Shown here piece after piece: positions 1-4,989 of a stretch of DNA of 5,529 nucleotides. The notes below the pieces were generated by a model. It did not search any database and was not told where the DNA came from. It worked only from the letters and a program-made list of their open reading frames with translations. Positions within the stretch are counted from its first letter, which is position 1, and every line of letters begins with the position of its first letter. The stretch spans positions 1 through 5,529 of the forward strand of contig CALMYW010000199.1 in NCBI GenBank assembly GCA_937873665.1. Direction: 5' to 3'. The stretch comes from an uncultured Sphingorhabdus sp. Its GTDB lineage: Bacteria > Pseudomonadota > Alphaproteobacteria > Sphingomonadales > Sphingomonadaceae. The translations under genes and the position numbers were made by a program.

Positions 1-1304
1 ATCGAGCCATCGACAATCAGACCGAAATCGAGTGCTCCCAGGCTCATCAGATTGCCCGATGTGCGGGTAAGGTTCATGCCCGTCCCCATGATCAGGAACG
101 AGATCGGGATGACAAGCGTGGCAATGATGGCCGCGCGGATGTTTCCGAGCAGCCAAAACAGCACAATCGCGACCAAAAATGCACCTTCCAGCAGGTTCTT
201 TTCAACCGTGCCTATGGTTGCATCGACCAGCTGAGAGCGGTCCAGAACCGACTTGACCGTAATGCCGGGTGGGAGCGATTTGGCGACCTCTTCAAGGCGA
301 TCTGCAACTGCGGAAGCGACGACCCGGCTATTGCCATCGGCAAGCATGAGCGCGGTTCCGACAACGATCTCCTTGCCGTTTTCGGAAGCCGAGCCGGTGC
401 GCAGTTCGCCGCCGATCTGGACCGTGGCAACGTCGCGAACCGCGACAGGGACACCACCACGGCTGGCGACCGTCGCGCGACCGATTTCATCAACCGAGCG
501 GATGCGGCCATCGGCGCGGACAAGGAAGGCTTCGCCGCCCCGTTCGACAAAGTTAGCGCCGACAGAGATGTTGGCGCGTTCAAGGGCTTCGGCCAATTCG
601 GAGAAGGAGATGCCGTAAGTAGAGAGCTTGGATGCATCGGGCTGGACAACGAACTGCTTCTCATAGCCACCGATCGAATCGATCCCGGCAACGCCTGACA
701 CGGTCTTGAGCTGCGGGCGGATCACCCAGTCCTGAACCGTGCGCAAATAGCCGAGTTTGGCCACCTCTTCGGTCAGAATTTCACCAGACGGAGTCATATA
801 GGAGCCATCGGGCTGGAACCCGGGCTTGCCCGCGACTTTGGGCGCGGCCTTGCTGCCGGGCTTGGCAAAATCGACGATGTACATGAGCACTTCGCCCAGT
901 CCGGTTGAAACCGGACCCATTTGCGGCTCGACCCCTTCGGGCAGGGTTCCTTTGGCCTGATTGAGCCGCTCGGCCACCTGCTGACGCGCAAAATAGAGAT
1001 CGGTGTGATCCTCGAAGATCACAGTTACCTGGCTGAAGCCGTTGCGCGAAATCGAGCGCGAGCTTTCCAGACCCGGGATCCCTGCCATCGCCGTTTCAAC
1101 GGGAAAGGTGACAAGCCGTTCAATATCGAGCGGCCCGAGATTGGGCTCGACCGTATTGATCTGCACCTGTTTGTTGGTGATGTCTGGAACGGCATCGATC
1201 GGCAGCTTCATCAGCTCCGACAAGCCGTAGGCGGAAATGATCAGCGTCAGGATGACCACGCCCCAGCGGAAGCGGATCGACGCATCAAGAAGTTTCTCGA
1301 TCAT
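1..1304 (-). CDS. czcA: CzcA-type heavy-metal efflux RND pump, N-terminal 434 residues (3' end outside window)
   Basis: This is the inner-membrane proton/cation antiporter of a tripartite Czc/Cus-type efflux complex. The frame is open from the ATG at 1304 to the left edge; about 600 residues of a usual ~1,040-1,060 are missing. Visible parts: a first membrane helix at about residues 13-31, then the HME-RND signature around residues 35-56 (LPIDAVPDITNKQVQIN), the periplasmic porter region with PVSTGLGEVLMYIV (131-144) and IGGYEKQFVV (211-220), membrane helices from about 373, and the start of the TM4 motif, DFGLIVDGS, at 426-434. Asp426 and Asp432 match the proton-relay aspartates known as D402 and D408 in Cupriavidus CzcA. 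The start is supported by CGGAG seven bases upstream and by a one-base gap after czcB (TGAGATG). It could pump Co/Zn/Cd, Ni or Cu/Ag; the DFGLIVDG form favours the divalent-cation CzcA group over CusA, but specificity is inferred. Confidence 0.96.
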   Translation of the reverse strand, partial: MIEKLLDASIRFRWGVVILTLIISAYGLSELMKLPIDAVPDITNKQVQINTVEPNLGPLDIERLVTFPVETAMAGIPGLESSRSISRNGFSQVTVIFEDHTDLYFARQQVAERLNQAKGTLPEGVEPQMGPVSTGLGEVLMYIVDFAKPGSKAAPKVAGKPGFQPDGSYMTPSGEILTEEVAKLGYLRTVQDWVIRPQLKTVSGVAGIDSIGGYEKQFVVQPDASKLSTYGISFSELAEALERANISVGANFVERGGEAFLVRADGRIRSVDEIGRATVASRGGVPVAVRDVATVQIGGELRTGSASENGKEIVVGTALMLADGNSRVVASAVADRLEEVAKSLPPGITVKSVLDRSQLVDATIGTVEKNLLEGAFLVAIVLFWLLGNIRAAIIATLVIPISFLIMGTGMNLTRTSGNLMSLGALDFGLIVDGS

Positions 1305-1305
1305 C

Positions 1306-2487
1306 TCAGTGCTCCGCCTCGCCCTTGCCGAGTTCGGCTTTGAGCAGGAACGCGCCCTTGGTCGCGATGGTGACGCCCGGTTTCAGCCCATCGACGATCT
1401 CGATCCGTCCACCTCCGCGCTTGCCGGTGACGACAGTGGTCGCAAGAAACCCCTTGGCGGTCCTGACGAATACGACCTCGCGCCCTTCGACGGTCTGCAC
1501 GGCTTCCTCCGGCAGCGCGATAAGGCCGTTATCGCCACCTCCACGCGGCTTGATCCGGGCGCGCAGGCCCTGACCGGGTGTCAGCCCACCAATGCCTTGC
1601 GGTGTCAGGATGATCGTCGCGGTCTTGCTATCGGGATCGAGGGTGGGAGTTGCTGAGCGCACCACTGCATTCAAGGTCTCCCCGCCCAGCAGTTCGATCA
1701 CAGCGCTATCGCCTGGCTGAATGCGCCGTGCATCGGCGGCCAGCACCGATGCGTTGATCTGGATGCGGGTGGGATCGGAAACGCGAAACAATTCGGTGCC
1801 GGCGAGGACATAAGCCCCAAGCCTCGCGTCGGCCTTGGTCACCCGCCCGGAAATGAGGCTGATGACAGAGAGGCTTCGGCCATCGCCAGACACCCTGGCG
1901 GCAGATGCAGCTGACTGCGACCGCCGTGCCTCAGCCTCGGCCTCTGCCAACACTGCGGCTGCACCCTCAAGGTCTTGGCGCGCCGTCACGCGCGCATCGA
2001 ACAGGCGCTTTTCGCGCGCATATGTCGAGCGCGCCAGCGCCAGCTTTGCCGACGCCGAGCTTCGTTCAGCGGCGATGGAGGCTGCGTCACGGCTCTCCAT
2101 GGTTGCCACTGGCTCTCCGGCTCGGACATAGTCGCCCAGTTGCCGGTTGATCCGGACAATCGCACCGTCAGCGCGTGCCGTCAGTACCGCTTCGCCTTGC
2201 GGAGTTGCGGCAACCACGCCCTGTGCCAGAATTTCAGCACCCAGTCCGCCAGACTGTATGGTTTCGGTGACGATACCGGCAGCCTGGGCACGTGCCGCGT
2301 CAATCTCGACCTGACCCTCGACATGCCCTTCTTCTTTCTCTTCGGCATGTTCGCCTTCCGTCGAGGCGGCTGTTGTAGGCTCTGGCGCGAATACCGAGCG
2401 GCCAAGCATTATGCCGCCCCCGCCAAGCAGGAGTGCTGCAATGGCGACCCCAGCAATGAGTTTCGTCTTGTCGTTAGCTTCGGTCAT
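1306..2487 (-). CDS. czcB: CzcB-type periplasmic adaptor (membrane fusion protein)
   Basis: This protein of 393 residues bridges the RND pump and the outer-membrane channel and may deliver metal to the pump. An N-terminal membrane anchor or uncleaved signal lies at about residues 9-28. An acidic, His-containing linker follows (44-61; His47, His55). Next come two lipoyl/barrel-sandwich halves (about 101-130 and 208-236) flanking an Ala/Glu/Arg-rich coiled-coil hairpin (about 132-197), a beta-barrel (about 240-315), and a membrane-proximal domain ending in GAFLLKAELGKGEAEH, a C-terminus typical of CzcB/CusB-family adaptors. The start is supported by AGGGGA seven bases upstream, inside the end of czcC. 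The gene follows czcC by three bases (TGATCGATG) and precedes czcA by one, so translational coupling is likely. The long CzcB forms carry an extra C-terminal metal-binding domain, which is absent here. Assignment as an HME-RND adaptor is secure; the metal is not known. Confidence 0.95.
   Translation of the reverse strand: MTEANDKTKLIAGVAIAALLLGGGGIMLGRSVFAPEPTTAASTEGEHAEEKEEGHVEGQVEIDAARAQAAGIVTETIQSGGLGAEILAQGVVAATPQGEAVLTARADGAIVRINRQLGDYVRAGEPVATMESRDAASIAAERSSASAKLALARSTYAREKRLFDARVTARQDLEGAAAVLAEAEAEARRSQSAASAARVSGDGRSLSVISLISGRVTKADARLGAYVLAGTELFRVSDPTRIQINASVLAADARRIQPGDSAVIELLGGETLNAVVRSATPTLDPDSKTATIILTPQGIGGLTPGQGLRARIKPRGGGDNGLIALPEEAVQTVEGREVVFVRTAKGFLATTVVTGKRGGGRIEIVDGLKPGVTIATKGAFLLKAELGKGEAEH
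1312..1316 (-). promoter_or_regulatory. Ribosome binding site of czcA
   Basis: CGGAG on the minus strand stands seven bases before the czcA ATG, inside the last codons of czcB. With the one-base gap between the genes this favours re-initiation by ribosomes finishing czcB. Confidence 0.6.
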
Positions 2488-2490
2488 CGA

Positions 2491-3702
2491 TCAATCCCCT
2501 GCGCGCGCATTGGCGCGGATCAGTGCGGCCAGCGCTCGAGCGCGGTCGAGGCGGGCCTCGATCAGCGCGGTCTTGGTGGTAGTGAGCGCGGCTTGCGCAT
2601 CGAGCAGTTCCAGCAGGCTGAATTTGCCTGCGCCGTAGCCGATGCGCGCGAGCCGCACGGCCTCTGCTGCCTGCGCCAGCGATGGCCCGGACAGCGCCTC
2701 GACCCGTGCATCGGCAGCCCCGAGCAGCATGCGCGCATCATGCTGCGCGCGGCGCGCGGTGAGCCGCGCCTGAGCAAGTGCGGCTTCGCCGGCGAGTGCA
2801 TCCGCCTGCGCCGCTTCAATCCCGCCACGGTTGCGGTCTCTGAAAGGGAGAGGAATGGAAAAGCCGGCAACGAAGGCCGTCTCACGCCCGTCATTGATAC
2901 GCCGCACACCGCCGCTTGCTGTCACATCAGGGACCGCATCGGCACGTGCCACCCGGATGCGTGCCTGAGCAGCATCGCGCTCGGCAGCGGCAAGCTGCTC
3001 GTCGAGGGAAGGTGTCTCGGGCGGGAATGCCCCTGGCACCGCCTCATCGACCCACGCTGGCACTGACAGTTCGGGATCGCTGCTCCCGATCAGATCGGCA
3101 AGCATGCGGCGAGCGGCAAGCAACTCGCCAAAGGCCCGCGCTTCCTCGGCCTGCGCTTCGGCGAGCAGCGCTTCCGCACGGAGCTGGCGCAACGGGGGAT
3201 CGCGTCCAACGTCCACCAGCAACCGAGCGGTTCGAGCCAATTCGCGCGCCTGCCCGACATTATCCCGCGCCAGCACTGCACGGTCCTCGGCGGCGCGCAA
3301 TTCGGCATGGCCGACGCGAATATCGCGCGCAAGATCGGCTTCGGCGCGGCGTAGCGACAGCAAGGCAAAATCGCGTTCGGACGACGCCACTGCCACCCGC
3401 GCGCTACGCTTGCCGCCCAGTTCGATACGCTGGCTGAGTGCCAGAGTCGTCTCGGCGCTCCGAGTGTCACGATAAGGGCCAGTCCCGGCGAAGTTCTCGA
3501 CCTCGAGCGAAATCTCGGGATTAGGCGAGACGCCGGCCTGCCGTGCCCGTGCCTCCGCAGCCTGAGCCTGGGCGCGTGCTTGGGAGATGCGCGGCGAATT
3601 CTGCGCACCTTGCGCCAGTGCATCAGGCAGTGAAACTTCGGCCGCCCAGGCGTGGGAGCAGGATGCCAGAATGGCTGATGCAATCAACAATCGGAACTTC
3701 AT
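2491..3702 (-). CDS. czcC: CzcC-type outer-membrane factor (TolC family)
   Basis: This protein of 403 residues is the trimeric outer-membrane exit duct of the CzcCBA complex. Residues 1-21 form a secretion signal (MKFR, hydrophobic LLIASAIL, then an Ala-rich cleavage region). The mature part shows the internal duplication of OEP domains: two long Ala/Arg/Glu-rich helical stretches (about 26-60 and 105-205; 232-256 and 292-400) alternating with beta segments. Family landmarks include LALSQRIELGGKR (87-99), GFSIPLPFRDRNRGG (280-294) and GKFSLLELLDAQ (359-370). I chose the ATG at 3702 over an in-frame GTG at 3711. The ATG directly starts a standard signal peptide and lies one base after the stop of the preceding gene (TGACATG), a coupling arrangement like that between czcB and czcA. 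The Shine-Dalgarno is weak (GGCGG). LASC at residues 12-15 also fits a lipobox, so the protein may be lipidated. Confidence 0.95.
   Translation of the reverse strand: MKFRLLIASAILASCSHAWAAEVSLPDALAQGAQNSPRISQARAQAQAAEARARQAGVSPNPEISLEVENFAGTGPYRDTRSAETTLALSQRIELGGKRSARVAVASSERDFALLSLRRAEADLARDIRVGHAELRAAEDRAVLARDNVGQARELARTARLLVDVGRDPPLRQLRAEALLAEAQAEEARAFGELLAARRMLADLIGSSDPELSVPAWVDEAVPGAFPPETPSLDEQLAAAERDAAQARIRVARADAVPDVTASGGVRRINDGRETAFVAGFSIPLPFRDRNRGGIEAAQADALAGEAALAQARLTARRAQHDARMLLGAADARVEALSGPSLAQAAEAVRLARIGYGAGKFSLLELLDAQAALTTTKTALIEARLDRARALAALIRANARAGD
2495..2500 (-). promoter_or_regulatory. Ribosome binding site of czcB
   Basis: AGGGGA on the minus strand stands seven bases before the czcB ATG, within the last codons of czcC. 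It fixes the czcB start at 2487 and supports coupling of the two genes. Confidence 0.65.
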
Positions 3703-3703
3703 G

Positions 3704-4162
3704 TCACGCACCGCCGGAATTCAGTGCGGAGGGCACGGTCAATCCCGAACAAGCATTCACAGGATCGGGCGTGCGGTCCTGCTCACGGTCGTGGATCACG
3801 TGCGAAATGCGGACGGTGTCGACCGTTGTGGGGGATAAGTCCGCCGAAGTTGCAAAGCGCCACTGCCCCCGCGAACGATACCGGTATTTCTTCCAGTCTG
3901 TTTCCTGACAGGCGACTCGCTGGCCTTGTCTGAGAAATTCTATGTGAAGGTCGCCCCTGTGGCGGGCGAACCAGCGCTTCTGACGGACATAGCCGCTGAC
4001 GAGCGTATGGCTGCCGTCAGTCTGAACCTTAACCCATAGAATATAGACCGACGCTTTCGGGTCAATTTGGACCGGGATATCGACGCGGGTCGAACGCGCG
4101 TCAGCAGGGGCTGCGGCGACGAGCACCGCAGGCGCAATTGCGCCAAGAAGGAGGTTTCGCAT
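3704..4162 (-). CDS. Unrecognised small secreted protein encoded directly upstream of czcC
   Basis: I cannot name a family for this protein of 152 residues. Residues 1-23 look like a cleavable signal peptide (MRNLLLGAIAPAVLVAAAPADA), so the mature protein should be periplasmic or secreted. The remainder alternates short hydrophobic strands with charged turns (for example STRVDIPVQI, ASVYILWVKV, HTLVSGYVR, DLHIEFL, QWRFAT, VDTVRISHVIH). This suggests a small beta-sandwich, by pattern only. Cys85 and Cys138 are the only cysteines and could form a disulfide or bind metal. The protein is basic and rich in Arg, Tyr and Trp. The ATG at 4162 has AGGA ten bases upstream. The stop lies one base before the czcC ATG, so the two are probably translationally coupled. 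Position suggests a periplasmic accessory of the efflux complex or a metal-responsive factor; that role is inference. It shows no resemblance to CzcE, CopC or CusF that I can see. Confidence 0.82.
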   Translation of the reverse strand: MRNLLLGAIAPAVLVAAAPADARSTRVDIPVQIDPKASVYILWVKVQTDGSHTLVSGYVRQKRWFARHRGDLHIEFLRQGQRVACQETDWKKYRYRSRGQWRFATSADLSPTTVDTVRISHVIHDREQDRTPDPVNACSGLTVPSALNSGGA

Positions 4163-4227
4163 GGTTTGAGAATCCTGAAATTGCCAGTATCGGCGTCGGA
4201 ATAACCGGCGCGCTTAAAGCTGGGATT
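4163..4227 (-). promoter_or_regulatory. Intergenic stretch with nested inverted repeats near a ribosome binding site
   Basis: These 65 bases separate the CzcI-like gene from the 152-residue gene. CCTGAAAT (plus strand 4174-4181) is an exact inverted match of ATTTCAGG (4225-4232, which includes the upstream stop codon). In the transcript the 3' arm AUUUCAGG overlaps the AGGA ribosome binding site of the next gene. Inside lies a second imperfect stem (4193-4199 with 4205-4211, loop 4200-4204, one C-A mismatch in the transcript) and the short palindrome GCTTAAAGC (4212-4220). There is no U-run, so it does not look like an intrinsic terminator. No clear -35/-10 pair is present. A role in translational control or RNA processing is inference. 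Confidence 0.4.
4173..4176 (-). promoter_or_regulatory. Ribosome binding site of the 152-residue gene
   Basis: AGGA on the minus strand stands ten bases before the ATG at 4162. Its AGG lies in the 3' arm of the 8-bp inverted repeat described for the intergenic stretch, so it could be masked when that stem forms. Confidence 0.55.
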
Positions 4228-4569
4228 TCAGGCTGCGGGCGGCTCCGTCGGCGGAGCGAGAGCAAGCGAACGCATCGGCTGAACGATAAGTGGCGTGATC
4301 GCCGCCTTGCCGTCCCAGATCGTTAGTGAGGCGGATTCAGAGTCTGTAGCCAGCGCCACGCCGCAATGATGATGGACCAGGGCATGACATGGCGATCCGC
4401 CTTTCTGCTCAGGGTCCTCTTGGTTGCCGTCATCAGCATGATCATGCTTGTCGAGAACTTCGACGCTGTGTCCAGCCAGCAGATTGTCGGCATGCGCAGT
4501 TTCGGGCGCGACAAGGCCGCCAAACAAAATGGCAAACATAAGGAGCATCGAGAAGAGGCGGACCCGCAT
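4228..4569 (-). CDS. CzcI-like small secreted His/Cys-rich protein
   Basis: This protein of 113 residues is probably a periplasmic metal-binding or regulatory accessory. Residues 1-27 form a strong signal peptide (MRVRLFSMLLMFAILFGGLVAPETAHA). The mature region holds HDH (42-44) in an acidic segment, then C-H...HHHC (Cys61, His62, His66-68, Cys69), a plausible cation site. The C-terminus is Pro/Ala-rich (ALAPPTEPPAA). Size, export signal, His/Cys content, Pro-rich tail and location upstream of czcCBA resemble CzcI of Cupriavidus-type czc operons, but similarity is by layout and I claim no alignment. Start choice: an in-frame GTG at 4617 overlaps the DUF3703 stop (GTGA) and would add 16 residues in front of the signal peptide. 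The ATG at 4569, with TAGG nine bases upstream, gives a standard signal peptide and is preferred. Alternatively it is an unrelated exported metal-binding peptide. Confidence 0.78.
   Translation of the reverse strand: MRVRLFSMLLMFAILFGGLVAPETAHADNLLAGHSVEVLDKHDHADDGNQEDPEQKGGSPCHALVHHHCGVALATDSESASLTIWDGKAAITPLIVQPMRSLALAPPTEPPAA
4242..4257 (-). repeat. Perfect 6-bp hairpin at the 3' end of the CzcI-like gene
   Basis: In the transcript GCUCCG and CGGAGC pair around a CCGA loop, within the last codons of the CzcI-like gene and about ten bases before its stop. It is GC-rich but no U-run follows, so it is not a typical intrinsic terminator. It could mark 3'-end stabilisation or be incidental to the Pro/Ala codons. 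Confidence 0.4.
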
Positions 4570-4613
4570 ATTAGCGCGCCTACCAGCCACTCTCGAATCC
4601 AGCAAGAAAATGC

Positions 4614-4964
4614 TCACGATTGATCGTCCATTCGAGCCAGAAGATCCTGCGGAATTGGCATCGGCCGAAAGGCGCTAACATTCGACCGGCCAGTATTACC
4701 GGTCGGCAATCGACCAGTAATGGCACCCAGCGGTACGAGTGCGAGCCGTAAGCATTGCCCCCCGGCTTCTTTGAAGTCCCTTTCACGAAGCGCGTAACTG
4801 AGCATTGTCCAATGACTGGCCAGATGCAGTCCAAAATATGGCTGCGCCACGATATGAGCGCGTTCTAGCGCACGCCAAGCTGCCAGCCTGTCACTGGCAC
4901 GTCTGGCAGCGCCAAAGCTGGCCATTTCTTCCGCGATGAGGTCTCGGGCCAGATCGAGCATCAT
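4614..4964 (-). CDS. DUF3703 family protein
   Basis: This protein of 116 residues matches my memory of the DUF3703 pattern. It has an N-terminal helix, ALERAHIVAQ (32-41), the histidines of GLHLASHWTML (45-55), an RERDFKEAGGQCLRLAL helix (60-76), then LPTGNTGRSNVSAFRPMPIP (86-105), a Gly/Asn/Pro-rich block characteristic of the family. There is no signal peptide or clear membrane helix, so it is probably cytoplasmic or peripheral. The biochemical role is not known to me. Glu34, His37, His47, His51 and Cys71 are possible metal ligands. Two adjacent ATGs (4964 and 4961) are possible; GAGGT six bases before the first supports 4964. It starts 25 bases after the CDF gene, and its stop overlaps a possible GTG start of the CzcI-like gene, so all three are likely one operon. 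Its setting between two metal-transport modules suggests a role in cation handling, which is inference. Confidence 0.88.
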   Translation of the reverse strand: MMLDLARDLIAEEMASFGAARRASDRLAAWRALERAHIVAQPYFGLHLASHWTMLSYALRERDFKEAGGQCLRLALVPLGAITGRLPTGNTGRSNVSAFRPMPIPQDLLARMDDQS

Positions 4965-4970
4965 ACCGTT

Positions 4971-4975
4971 ACCTC
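4971..4975 (-). promoter_or_regulatory. Ribosome binding site of the DUF3703 gene
   Basis: GAGGT on the minus strand lies six bases before the ATG at 4964, in the 25-base gap after the CDF stop. It is one of the better Shine-Dalgarno matches in the window and decides the start in favour of the first of the two adjacent ATGs. Confidence 0.7.
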
Positions 4976-4989
4976 GCTGCCACCGGCTT

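Noticed and set aside
212..691. Minus-strand frame of 159 codons inside czcA
   Set aside because: It overlaps czcA on the same strand in another frame, and the Ser/Pro/Arg-rich translation has no domain character.
1975..3066. Plus-strand open frame of 363 codons antisense to the czcB/czcC junction
   Set aside because: It spans two well-supported minus-strand genes, starts inside czcB, and its translation is Arg/Cys/Gly-rich without any recognisable domain. Long antisense frames are common in GC-rich coding DNA.
3703..3711. GTG at 3711 as the czcC start
   Set aside because: It would add only three residues (fMet-Arg-Asp) before a complete signal peptide, and the ATG at 3702 sits one base after the upstream stop as in the czcB-czcA junction.
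4163..4227. Internal promoter or intrinsic terminator in the 65-base gap
   Set aside because: GATACT resembles a -10 box, but no -35 element sits at suitable spacing. The hairpins lack a U-run.
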